From: an uncultured Bacillota bacterium
Lineage (GTDB): Bacteria; Bacillota_I; Bacilli_A; RFN20; CAG-631
Length of the DNA: 14,973 nucleotides
Assembly (NCBI GenBank): GCA_905197115.1
Contig: CAJJXN010000032.1
Coordinates: 1 to 14,973, forward strand
Direction: 5' to 3'
Every line of letters starts with the position of its first letter. The stretch's first letter is position 1. Below are positions 7,566 to 14,961 of the stretch, in pieces. The notes beneath the pieces were generated by a model, which saw nothing but the letters and a program-made list of their open reading frames with translations, did not search any database and was not told where the DNA came from. Position numbers and translations under genes: made by a program.

Positions 7566-8132
7566 ATGAACAAATCCAAATTTGTCGTGCGCGACATCGT
7601 AGAAATTGCGATGCTTGTGGCAATTGCAGTCGTTTTAGATTTAGATTTTCTAAAATTCACTGTATTTCCAGCAGGAGGGTCTGTTGGACTAACCATGGTT
7701 CCTTTGTTTATTTTAGCTTTTAGACATGGAGTGGTTAAAAGTTTTTTTGGAATAGGAATTGTCTATTCTTTAATTACTTGTATGCTTGATGGTCATGGAT
7801 GGGCATGCTTTCCATTTGATTATGTTCTTGCATATGGGTCAATTTGTTTGGCAGGATTTTTTAAACCTTTGATTTTTAAAGCAGAATTAAAAGAAAAAAA
7901 AGATTATGCAATCTCAATTAATTTTTTTGTATTAGCTATTTTCTTGGGATGCTGTACACGTTTTATAGGAAGTACATTATCTTCTCTTATTGTTTATAAA
8001 TATCCATTAGGAGCTTCCTTAACTTATAATTTAACGTATATGGGACCAAGTTTCTTGTTTGTATTAATTGTAATGATTATTTTATACTATCCTTTATTAA
8101 GAATCGAAAAAACCTTTCCAGTACAAAAATAA
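7566..8132 (+). CDS. thiT: ThiT, thiamine-binding S component of an ECF transporter
   Basis: 188 residues from ATG 7566, chosen because GAAAGGAG lies at 7551-7558; a TTG at 7518 in the same frame falls inside the riboswitch terminator hairpin. The product has about six membrane segments and ThiT/YuaJ family signatures: GGSVGLTMVPLFILAFRHGV near residues 38-57 and DGHGWACFPFDYVLAY near 77-92, the aromatic region that in the family lines the thiamine pocket. It binds thiamine at the membrane and works with a shared EcfT and two EcfA ATPases, none of which is in this window, so it should be a group II ECF system. The TPP riboswitch in the leader independently supports thiamine as the substrate and predicts repression when TPP is plentiful. 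It forms a one-gene unit ending at its own terminator. Confidence 0.93.
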   Translation: MNKSKFVVRDIVEIAMLVAIAVVLDLDFLKFTVFPAGGSVGLTMVPLFILAFRHGVVKSFFGIGIVYSLITCMLDGHGWACFPFDYVLAYGSICLAGFFKPLIFKAELKEKKDYAISINFFVLAIFLGCCTRFIGSTLSSLIVYKYPLGASLTYNLTYMGPSFLFVLIVMIILYYPLLRIEKTFPVQK

Positions 8133-8143
8133 AAATGATAAAT

Positions 8144-8176
8144 AAGATTAAGACACATAATTCTTAATCTTTTTTG
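8144..8176 (+). terminator. Intrinsic terminator after thiT
   Basis: AAGATTAAGA (8144-8153) and TCTTAATCTT (8162-8171) form a perfect 10-bp stem with an eight-base loop, followed by a T run. It separates thiT from the lysS operon. Confidence 0.9.
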
Positions 8177-8215
8177 TTTTCTAACATTGTACTACTATAT
8201 TAAATATAAATTTTA

Positions 8216-8224
8216 TGTTATAAT
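8216..8224 (+). promoter_or_regulatory. Extended -10 promoter of the lysS operon
   Basis: TGT directly before TATAAT (8219-8224) gives an extended -10 element 24 bases before the lysS start. No good -35 is seen at the right distance. The leader would be about 18 bases, too short for a T-box. Confidence 0.55.
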
Positions 8225-8248
8225 AATTAAACTAAAGGGGTGTAATTT

Positions 8249-9748
8249 ATGAGTGATGAAATTCAAGAAAATGTAACAGTTGGTGAACAACAAGCCGTGA
8301 GAATGGAAAAAGCTCAAAAATTAAAAGAAAAAGGAATTCAACCATTTGGCCAACGTTTTGACGTACAAAATAAAATTAGTGATTTAATTAATCAATTTAG
8401 TGATGTTGATAAAGAAGTACTTCATGAACAAGAACATCGTGTTGTGATTGCAGGTCGTATGATGGCCAAAAGAGATAAAGGAAAAATTGCTTTTATTAAT
8501 ATAGAAGACCGTGATGCCAATATTCAAGTTTATGTTCGTAAAGATGTAATTGGTGAAGAAAGTTTTGAAATATTTAAATTAAGTGATATTGGTGATATTT
8601 TAGGTATTGAAGGAACGATTATGAAAACCAATACAGGTGAATTAACGATTAAATGTGAAAAATATACGCATTTAACCAAAGCTTTAAGACCTTTACCTGA
8701 AAAGTATCATGGACTTACCAATATTGAAGAAAGATATCGTCGTCGTTATTTAGATTTAATTGCGAATAAAAATGCTAAGGAAGTTGCTATTGCTCGTACA
8801 AGAATTATTCGAGAATTACAACATTATTTTGATTCTTTAGGTTTTATTGAAGTAGAAACGCCAGTATTATCTCCAATTTTAGGTGGTGCTGCCGCACGTC
8901 CTTTTATTACGCATCATAATGCTTTAGATCGTGATTTTTATTTACGTATCGCCACTGAATTGAATCTTAAAAGACTTTTAGTAGGTGGACTTGAAAGAGT
9001 GTATGAAATTGGTCGTATTTTTAGAAATGAAGGAATGGATACAAAACATTCTCCTGAATTTACGACTGTAGAATTATATCAAGCGTATGGCGATTTAAGA
9101 AGTATGATGGAATTAATGGAAACAGGATTAAAAACAGTGGCAAAAAATGTGTTCAATAAATATGTTTTTGAATGGAACAATCAAACCATTGATTTAGAAA
9201 AACCATTTAAGGTAATTACGATGGTTGATTTAGTTAAAGAACAAACAGGAATTGATTTTAATTTAATTACAGATTTTGAAGAAGCAAAAAAATTAGCACT
9301 TGAAAGACATATTGAAGTTTTACCACATCACACAGGAGTAGGACACATTTTAAATTTATTCTTTGAAAATTTCTGTGAAGATAGTTTAATCCAACCAACT
9401 TTTGTTTGTCGTTACCCTGTTGAAATGTCACCATTAACCAAATTATGTGATGATGATCCTCGCTTTGTAGATCGTTATGAATTATATATTTGTGGTTGTG
9501 AATTTGCAAATGCATATAGTGAATTAAATGATCCTATGGATCAAAAACAACGTTTTGTAGAACAATTAAAGGAAAGAAAACTAGGAAATGATGAAGCAAA
9601 CGACATTGATTATGATTTCTTAGAAGCTTTAGAATATGGCATGCCTCCAGCAGGTGGAGTAGGCTTAGGTATTGATAGACTTGTCATGTTCTTTACAAAT
9701 AGTTCATCAATTCGTGATGTCATTTTATTTCCACATATGAGGGATTAA
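8249..9748 (+). CDS. lysS: Lysyl-tRNA synthetase, class II
   Basis: 499 residues, full length for bacterial LysRS, from ATG 8249 after the ribosome binding site AAAGGGG. It joins lysine to tRNA-Lys in the cytoplasm. After a helical start, residues about 60-160 form the anticodon-binding OB fold (VVIAGRMMAKRDKGKIAFI). The catalytic domain has class II motif 2 (GRIFRNEG from residue 255, followed by HSPEFTTVE) and motif 3 (GLGIDRLVMF from 472) with the usual RDVILFP end. Also typical are FYLRIATELNLKRLLVGG and the residues around CEFANAYSELNDP. Nothing is missing. It is the first gene of a packed run: the GNAT gene begins three bases after its stop, so transcription with ispD, miaB and the YlbF/YmcA gene is likely. 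Confidence 0.97.
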   Translation: MSDEIQENVTVGEQQAVRMEKAQKLKEKGIQPFGQRFDVQNKISDLINQFSDVDKEVLHEQEHRVVIAGRMMAKRDKGKIAFINIEDRDANIQVYVRKDVIGEESFEIFKLSDIGDILGIEGTIMKTNTGELTIKCEKYTHLTKALRPLPEKYHGLTNIEERYRRRYLDLIANKNAKEVAIARTRIIRELQHYFDSLGFIEVETPVLSPILGGAAARPFITHHNALDRDFYLRIATELNLKRLLVGGLERVYEIGRIFRNEGMDTKHSPEFTTVELYQAYGDLRSMMELMETGLKTVAKNVFNKYVFEWNNQTIDLEKPFKVITMVDLVKEQTGIDFNLITDFEEAKKLALERHIEVLPHHTGVGHILNLFFENFCEDSLIQPTFVCRYPVEMSPLTKLCDDDPRFVDRYELYICGCEFANAYSELNDPMDQKQRFVEQLKERKLGNDEANDIDYDFLEALEYGMPPAGGVGLGIDRLVMFFTNSSSIRDVILFPHMRD

Positions 9749-9751
9749 AAA

Positions 9752-10723
9752 ATGCTTCAATATATACGCTTTAAAGACTATAAGAAAGGAAAATATTTAT
9801 ATCGTCTTTGGAATAGGGAATATGGAAGATCCTATCCTATTTCAGCGTCTTTATTTAAAGAACGCTTATTAGAAGATGTTAATTTTGATGTGCATAATTC
9901 ATATGTTGCATTATATGAAAGAATTCCGATTGGATTTATTCTAGTCAAAAAATGGCAAGATGATTCTTTATTTTATGCGATTCCTGATACAGCGACTATT
10001 TCTTTATTTTATGTAGAAAAAGACATAAGAAATATGGGCGTGGGGACCGAATTATTAGAATTAGCAATGAATGGTTTATTAGAAAATAAATCACTTGTTA
10101 AAATTCAACTAGGAAATGATTTATTAAACTTTTTTCCGGGTCTTCCAAGCGAATTTAATAAAACAACCCCTTTTTTAATTAATAGAGGGTTTAAGAATAA
10201 AGAAAATTATGTGGACATGATTCAAATTGTAAAAAAACAAATGGAATCAGCTCATATTTATGTAGAAACAGAAAAACCACTAAGAATACGTATTGCAACG
10301 GAAGAGGATAAAGATTTAATTTTAAGATTATGTTTAGATAATGATTTAATTAAAGAAGCCTATTTATTAAAAAGATATTTTGAACAAGGTGGTACAGGAA
10401 GAAGAATTGTCTTAGGCTTAGTGGAAGAAAAAATCGTAGGCTTTGTGCGAATTTATGATAAGAAAAAAAATAGTACCAAAGTGAATTTCTTTTTAGATAA
10501 TTCTGTAGGTTCTTTAGGCATGATGGGAATGGATAAACAGTATTTAGAAGGTAATTATGCTGAAAAGTTATGTGTAGAGGCCATGCGTTATTTAATTTTG
10601 CGCGGTTGTAAAAAAATTATGATTGAAAAAACGCAAAACACAGAATTTTATAAGAAAATAGGATTTAAAGTGTTTAAATATTATAGTGGTTTTGTAAAAG
10701 AAATTCAAAGAGAAGAACAATGA
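9752..10723 (+). CDS. Tandem two-domain GNAT N-acetyltransferase
   Basis: 323 residues from ATG 9752, three bases after lysS, with a modest GAGGG ribosome binding site inside the lysS end. Two GNAT-like halves are visible. The first (about 1-165) has a good acetyl-CoA motif A, FYVEKDIRNMGVGTELLELA, with R93-x-x-G96-x-G98. The second (about 175-320) has the fold pattern (IRIATEEDKDLILRLC, KIVGFVRIYDKKK, FYKKIGFKVF) but its motif A position reads YLEGNYAEKLCVEA and lacks the glycine signature, so it may not bind acetyl-CoA. This one-active, one-degenerate arrangement is known in several double GNATs. The acceptor is unknown; the neighbours are housekeeping genes and do not point to a substrate. 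Its TGA stop overlaps the ispD ATG. Confidence 0.85.
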   Translation: MLQYIRFKDYKKGKYLYRLWNREYGRSYPISASLFKERLLEDVNFDVHNSYVALYERIPIGFILVKKWQDDSLFYAIPDTATISLFYVEKDIRNMGVGTELLELAMNGLLENKSLVKIQLGNDLLNFFPGLPSEFNKTTPFLINRGFKNKENYVDMIQIVKKQMESAHIYVETEKPLRIRIATEEDKDLILRLCLDNDLIKEAYLLKRYFEQGGTGRRIVLGLVEEKIVGFVRIYDKKKNSTKVNFFLDNSVGSLGMMGMDKQYLEGNYAEKLCVEAMRYLILRGCKKIMIEKTQNTEFYKKIGFKVFKYYSGFVKEIQREEQ

Positions 10724-11349
10724 AATATCAAGCTATCGTTTTAGCCGCTGGAAATAGTATAAGAAGTGGCTTATCTTATCATAAAATATTTTATAAATTA
10801 GATGATAAAACCATGATTGAGCATTCTATTTCTTTATTTTTAAAAGATGAAGAGTGTGATAAGGTAATTATAGTCGTTCATTTTGAAGATGAAGTTAAAA
10901 TAAAAGAAATCATTCATAATCAAAAAGTTGTCTTTGTCATTGGTGGTCAAACACGACAAGAAAGCGTAAAAAAAGGTTTAGAATATGTTGATACATCTTA
11001 TGTTATCATTCATGATGGAGCGCGTCCATATTTTAGTAATCAATTATTAACTCAATTGAAATTAGCTTTAAAAAGCCATGATTGTGTAATACCTGTGATT
11101 AGTTTAAATGATAGTATAAAAAAAGTTAGCAATCATAAAGTGGAATATTCTCTCAATCGTGAAGAGTACAAACTCGTTCAATGTCCACAAGGTTTTTTAA
11201 CAAAGCAAATAAAATTAGCCCATAGTCTGGCTAAAAAAGGTGATTATACAGATGATTCATCCTTAATTGAAGATATTTTACATCAAGAAGTATTTTGCAT
11301 TAATGGTGAAAGAAAGAATAGAAAATATACAAACGAAGAAGATTTTTAA
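10720..11349 (+). CDS. ispD: 2-C-methyl-D-erythritol 4-phosphate cytidylyltransferase
   Basis: 209 residues from ATG 10720, which shares an ATGA overlap with the GNAT stop, indicating translational coupling. IspD transfers CMP from CTP to methylerythritol phosphate in the MEP isoprenoid pathway. The nucleotide-binding front is IVLAAGNSIRSG with K22 at the expected place, although the second glycine of the usual AAGxGxR loop is Ser13. VIIHDGARP (metal-binding D99, R102), QCPQGF (154-159) and YTDDSSLIED match the family. It is shorter than most IspD (about 230), ending at KYTNEEDF where others continue with a final helix; no frameshift is seen after the stop. A related sugar-alcohol cytidylyltransferase such as TarI is a less likely alternative. 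No ispF or other MEP gene is nearby. Confidence 0.85.
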   Translation: MKYQAIVLAAGNSIRSGLSYHKIFYKLDDKTMIEHSISLFLKDEECDKVIIVVHFEDEVKIKEIIHNQKVVFVIGGQTRQESVKKGLEYVDTSYVIIHDGARPYFSNQLLTQLKLALKSHDCVIPVISLNDSIKKVSNHKVEYSLNREEYKLVQCPQGFLTKQIKLAHSLAKKGDYTDDSSLIEDILHQEVFCINGERKNRKYTNEEDF

Positions 11350-11358
11350 GGTGATAAA

Positions 11359-12825
11359 ATGAAAAGAACAATCCAAGTTAAAACCATTCCAAATTTAAAA
11401 GAAGCAGCATTAAGAGATAAAAATATCAAACCAGAAGTGATATATCAAAGTGTTCATATCGATGAAAGTATAAAAAATATCGGTCAAAACAAGAAGTTTT
11501 TTGTACGCACATATGGTTGTCAAGGTAACCTTCGAGATGGTGAAGTCATTGAAGGTATTTTAACGCGCTTACAATATCAAAAAGCAAACACGTTAGAAGA
11601 AGCAGACATCATTATTTTAAATACATGTGCAGTTAGAGAAAATGCTGAAAAAAAAGTTTTTGGTGAGATTGGATTATTAAAAAAATTGAAAGTTAAAAAT
11701 CCTGATTTAATTTTTGGCGTTTGTGGGTGTATGGTTCAACAAGAACACATTGTCAAAAAAATAATGGAAACAAGTGATCATGTGGATTTAGTTTTTGGAA
11801 CGCATAACATTCACCATTTACCTGATTTAATAAAAGAAGCGTATTTTTCAAAAGAAAGGGTCGTAGAAGTTTTATCCAATCAAGGAAATATTGTGGAAGA
11901 TTTACCATCTTTAAGAGCAAGCGATTTTAAAGCTTGGGTCAATATTATGTATGGTTGTAATAAATTCTGTTCTTATTGCATTGTTCCTTATACGAGAGGG
12001 AAAGAAAGAAGCCGTAAATCGATTGATATTTTAAAAGAAATTGAAGAATTAGTTGAAAAAGGCTATAAAGATGTAACCGTTTTAGGGCAAAATGTAAATG
12101 CATATGGAAAAGATATTGAAGATATTTCTTTCGCTGAATTGCTTAAAAAAATTGCTTTAATGGGAGTAGAAAGAATTCGATTTACAACCAGTCATCCATG
12201 GGATTTTAGTGATGAATTAATTGATGTTATTGCTAAGTATGATAATATTATGCCTCATATTCATTTGCCTGTTCAATCAGGTGATGATACGATTTTAAGT
12301 CGGATGTGTCGCCGTTATAATGTGGAATCATATAAAAATTTGGTTCATAGAATACGGGAAAAAATACCAAATGTAGCGATAACTACAGATATTATTGTGG
12401 GATTTCCAAATGAAACGGAAGAAAATTTTAAGAATACATTAAAATTAGTAGATGAAATTAAATATGATGGAGCATTTACATTTATATATTCACCACGCGT
12501 TGGAACACCCGCAGCCAAAATGGAAGATAATGTAGATATGACTACGAAAAAAAGAAGATTTAAAGAATTAACAAATTTGATTAGTAAACATCAATTGGCG
12601 ATTTATCAAACATATCAAGATAAAGTGGTTAAAGTTTTAGTGGATGGATATTCTAAAAAGAACGAAAAGATTTTATCGGGATATACAGAAGATATGAAAT
12701 TAGTTAATTTTAAGGGAGACCCTGAATTTATCGGTAAAATTGTATATGTTAAAATATTAAAATGTAAAACATTTACTTTAGAAGGTGAAATGCTTGAAAC
12801 AAGATGCCATCAATTTGAATCATAA
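11359..12825 (+). CDS. miaB: MiaB, tRNA-2-methylthio-N6-dimethylallyladenosine synthase
   Basis: 488 residues from ATG 11359 with AAGGTGA seven bases upstream. MiaB adds a methylthio group at C2 of i6A37 in tRNA, using two iron-sulfur clusters. The N-terminal MTTase domain carries cluster cysteines C54 (TYGCQGN), C90 (LNTCAVREN) and C124 (CGCMVQQE). The radical-SAM motif CNKFCSYC has C200, C204 and C207. The C-terminal TRAM-like domain (about 425-485) includes KVLVDGYSKK. The common TYGCQMN..DSE signature reads TYGCQGNLRDGE here; this is a variant, and the cysteine is retained. A dimethylallyl-tRNA substrate needs isoprenoid precursor, which makes the adjacent ispD suggestive. The gene's end overlaps the next start, as in the Bacillus ymcB-ymcA arrangement. 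Confidence 0.95.
   Translation: MKRTIQVKTIPNLKEAALRDKNIKPEVIYQSVHIDESIKNIGQNKKFFVRTYGCQGNLRDGEVIEGILTRLQYQKANTLEEADIIILNTCAVRENAEKKVFGEIGLLKKLKVKNPDLIFGVCGCMVQQEHIVKKIMETSDHVDLVFGTHNIHHLPDLIKEAYFSKERVVEVLSNQGNIVEDLPSLRASDFKAWVNIMYGCNKFCSYCIVPYTRGKERSRKSIDILKEIEELVEKGYKDVTVLGQNVNAYGKDIEDISFAELLKKIALMGVERIRFTTSHPWDFSDELIDVIAKYDNIMPHIHLPVQSGDDTILSRMCRRYNVESYKNLVHRIREKIPNVAITTDIIVGFPNETEENFKNTLKLVDEIKYDGAFTFIYSPRVGTPAAKMEDNVDMTTKKRRFKELTNLISKHQLAIYQTYQDKVVKVLVDGYSKKNEKILSGYTEDMKLVNFKGDPEFIGKIVYVKILKCKTFTLEGEMLETRCHQFES
12782..12788 (+). promoter_or_regulatory. Ribosome binding site that selects a TTG start
   Basis: AAGGTGA inside the miaB end lies five bases before TTG 12794. It favours TTG over the in-frame GTG at 12785, which falls within the binding site itself. 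Confidence 0.65.
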
Positions 12826-13108
12826 GATTAAAGAACTAGAAGAAGTAAAACAATATTTACAATATAAAAAATGGATACAAGAAGATGAACTAATTCAATC
12901 TTGGCTAAAACAAATTCAAGAAATTCAAAAAAAGATGAATCAAAAGTTGAAAGAAAATCGGATACAAGAATATTATCAATTAAAAAAAGAATTAGAAGCT
13001 TATAAACATCAATTTGATACCCATCCTTTAATACAAAATTATTTACGTTATAAACAAGATACTTATGATATAATTCAAGAAATCACAAATGTCTTATATT
13101 GGGAATAA
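12794..13108 (+). CDS. YlbF/YmcA-family regulator
   Basis: 104 residues if started at TTG 12794, the codon correctly spaced from the AAGGTGA site; a GTG nine bases upstream is in frame but has no ribosome binding site. The protein is nearly all helix, rich in Lys, Gln and Glu, and ends with the pattern HPLIQNYLRYKQDTYDIIQE that is characteristic of the YlbF/YmcA (former DUF964) family. The position directly after miaB matches ymcA after ymcB in Bacillus subtilis. There YmcA, YlbF and YaaT form a complex that works with RNase Y in mRNA processing and affects competence, sporulation and biofilm. The predicted product contains no cysteine, so it could not itself provide a thiol ligand to the iron-sulfur clusters reported for that complex. 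YlbF versus YmcA cannot be decided here. Confidence 0.8.
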   Translation: MKQDAINLNHKIKELEEVKQYLQYKKWIQEDELIQSWLKQIQEIQKKMNQKLKENRIQEYYQLKKELEAYKHQFDTHPLIQNYLRYKQDTYDIIQEITNVLYWE

Positions 13109-13133
13109 AACTGCATATAATTGCAGTTTTTTT
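13107..13133 (+). terminator. Intrinsic terminator of the lysS-miaB operon
   Basis: AAAACTGCA (13107-13115) pairs with TGCAGTTTT (13122-13130) over nine base pairs with a six-base loop, followed by more T. It overlaps the stop codon of the YlbF/YmcA gene. Confidence 0.88.
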
Positions 13134-13153
13134 AATCTTTAAAAATAAGAATA

Positions 13154-13162
13154 TGATATAAT
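13154..13162 (+). promoter_or_regulatory. Extended -10 promoter of the GH26-like gene
   Basis: TGA followed by TATAAT (13157-13162) is an extended -10 element 30 bases before the start codon; the hexamer 17 bases upstream is poor (AATCTT). No operator-like palindrome is seen near it. Confidence 0.6.
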
Positions 13163-13191
13163 AAAATTAATATGAGCAAAAGGAGATACAT

Positions 13192-14850
13192 ATGAATACG
13201 ATATATGATAAATATTTGAAAGATAGTTTAAAAATAGAAGAATATCATTACCAAGAAGATGTGAAATATCATGCATTTTACCAAGATTTTTGTAAAGTTG
13301 TAAATGTTGCCTCTGGGTATAGTTTTAGTTTACCTACGATTGATTTTAAGTATGATTATGAATTGAGTGAACTTCGTTGTAAATATTATTTTGACGATTG
13401 TATTTTAACAACTTCATTTGAAAATAAAAATCCTTATGGAAAACCTCCTTATGTGCACACACCAAAAAGAGGTTGGGAAATTTATTTGGATGAATGGTTA
13501 ATTCGTTATATTTCTCATCCGGATTATTTAAAGGTAAATCAAATTTCAAAAGTAGAAGAAACCATTATAGATGATCATTTTTTAAAGCAATATGAACTTA
13601 TTCGCTTTGCTTATGTTATAGAAGAAGCAGGACAAATTCAAAGACCTTATTATAATATAGCGATTATTCGCCCTAAGAACGAATATACAAATTTTTATTT
13701 ATTTGTAATGAAATCAAAAACAAATCAAGTAAAAATGTTTAAAGAAATTCTTCAATCTTTTCAAATCATTCCTCAAATTGGGAAAGCAAAGAATATTCAA
13801 CAAGAGTATCCGCTTTGTATAGATGAAAATTGGAATGAGATGACACAAAAGTATTTCAATAAATTGTTGAATCAAGAGACGGTCGATTGGGGGATTTTTA
13901 CAAAAAGTATCGTCAATGAAGACGATAGTGCTTATGATTATATAGAAAAGCGTTTAACACAGGAAGTAAATCGGTTTGATGCATTAACGGACAAAGGATT
14001 AACATTGTTTCCAACTTATATGCACATTTCATGGCAAGGGCATATACATCATTTTCCTATGACACAAGCATTAAAATATGCCGGTGGAGACGGACTTAAT
14101 CATAAAAAGGTTTTACATTTTACTTTTCAATATACGGCAAATGATAACCAATCATTTTTTGGATATAGTCCTACTTTTGATATTTTACGGGGCAAGTATG
14201 ACGATTATTTCCGTGAATTAGCGCGCCAAATAAAAAAATACCATTATCCCGTTTTATTTCGTCTAAACAATGAAATGAACACAGACTGGACGAGTTATTC
14301 AGGAATTACTTCTTTATTAGATCCAGATTTATTTATTTTATCTTGGAGTAAACTATTTGATATATTTAAAGAAGAAAAAGTAGATAATTGCATATGGATT
14401 TTTAATCCAATAGGGAATACGACGCCTTTTAGTAATTGGGGTGAATATTTAACTTATTATGAAAGAGGTAATGAAGAAAAGTTTACAAGCTTTAAAGAAT
14501 TGTATTCTACTTTATATGAAAAAAATATCCCTTATTTTAAAAAATATCCACATATTATTTCTGAATTTGGAGTAGGCTGTGGGGGAGAAATTATTCCAAA
14601 TTATGAAAAAGGAGGGTTTGATTTTACTTTAATTCGAAGAAATTTAAATAAACAAGTTAAATGGGTTAAAGAAATGTTTGATAATTTTGACAATAAAGAA
14701 GAATATACAAAAAATATTAAAGCTGCAATTTGGTTTAGTGCAAACGACTATGGAAGCGTAGAGGGAAAAAATTATATTATGAATTATTTCCAATTAGATG
14801 AAGAAGTTATGCCTACTATTTTAGCTTTAAAAGAAGGAATAAACAAATAA
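13192..14850 (+). CDS. GH26-like glycoside hydrolase, probably cytoplasmic
   Basis: 552 residues from ATG 13192, with AGGAG six bases upstream. There is no signal peptide or membrane segment. Residues about 230-545 look like a clan GH-A beta/alpha barrel of GH26 type: VDWGIF at the first strand, LFRLNNEMNTDW with E361 as the likely acid/base (compare the RP.HEMNG.W pattern of GH26), and IISEFGVG with E458 as the likely nucleophile. Both catalytic glutamates are therefore present. Many GH26 enzymes act on beta-mannan or beta-1,3-xylan, but the substrate cannot be read from sequence. Residues 1 to about 225 form a domain I do not recognise, with beta-rich stretches (SELRCKYYFDDCILTTSF, YNIAIIRPK). 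With no export signal it would process imported oligosaccharides. It is a single-gene unit between two terminators. Confidence 0.75.
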   Translation: MNTIYDKYLKDSLKIEEYHYQEDVKYHAFYQDFCKVVNVASGYSFSLPTIDFKYDYELSELRCKYYFDDCILTTSFENKNPYGKPPYVHTPKRGWEIYLDEWLIRYISHPDYLKVNQISKVEETIIDDHFLKQYELIRFAYVIEEAGQIQRPYYNIAIIRPKNEYTNFYLFVMKSKTNQVKMFKEILQSFQIIPQIGKAKNIQQEYPLCIDENWNEMTQKYFNKLLNQETVDWGIFTKSIVNEDDSAYDYIEKRLTQEVNRFDALTDKGLTLFPTYMHISWQGHIHHFPMTQALKYAGGDGLNHKKVLHFTFQYTANDNQSFFGYSPTFDILRGKYDDYFRELARQIKKYHYPVLFRLNNEMNTDWTSYSGITSLLDPDLFILSWSKLFDIFKEEKVDNCIWIFNPIGNTTPFSNWGEYLTYYERGNEEKFTSFKELYSTLYEKNIPYFKKYPHIISEFGVGCGGEIIPNYEKGGFDFTLIRRNLNKQVKWVKEMFDNFDNKEEYTKNIKAAIWFSANDYGSVEGKNYIMNYFQLDEEVMPTILALKEGINK

Positions 14851-14860
14851 ATAGAGAAAG

Positions 14861-14887
14861 AAAAGATGAAAATATTCATCTTTTTTT
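14861..14887 (+). terminator. Intrinsic terminator after the GH26-like gene
   Basis: AAAAGATGAA (14861-14870) pairs perfectly with TTCATCTTTT (14875-14884), with a four-base loop and a T run. Confidence 0.9.
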
Positions 14888-14921
14888 GTTAATTAAGCTA
14901 ATTCTTTTTTTCAAAAAAAGA

Positions 14922-14950
14922 TTGACAAACGATATGCATCATAGTATTAT
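14922..14950 (+). promoter_or_regulatory. Near-consensus promoter for a gene beyond the window
   Basis: TTGACA (14922-14927), a 17-base spacer and TATTAT (14945-14950) make an almost perfect vegetative sigma-factor promoter. A seven-A tract just upstream (14913-14919) could act as an UP element. Start is expected near 14957. Confidence 0.85.
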
Positions 14951-14961
14951 TAAATCACAAA

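Noticed and set aside
8181..8248. T-box leader for lysS
   Set aside because: The predicted leader is about 18 bases and contains no T-box sequence or specifier stem; a terminator lies upstream.
12785..12793. GTG start for the YlbF/YmcA-family gene
   Set aside because: The codon is part of the Shine-Dalgarno AAGGTGA itself and has no ribosome site of its own; TTG 12794 is correctly spaced.
14903..14921. TCTTTTTTT-C-AAAAAAAGA as a terminator or protein-binding site
   Set aside because: The one-base loop cannot form a normal hairpin and there is no GC in the stem; it is better read as an A/T tract next to the promoter -35.
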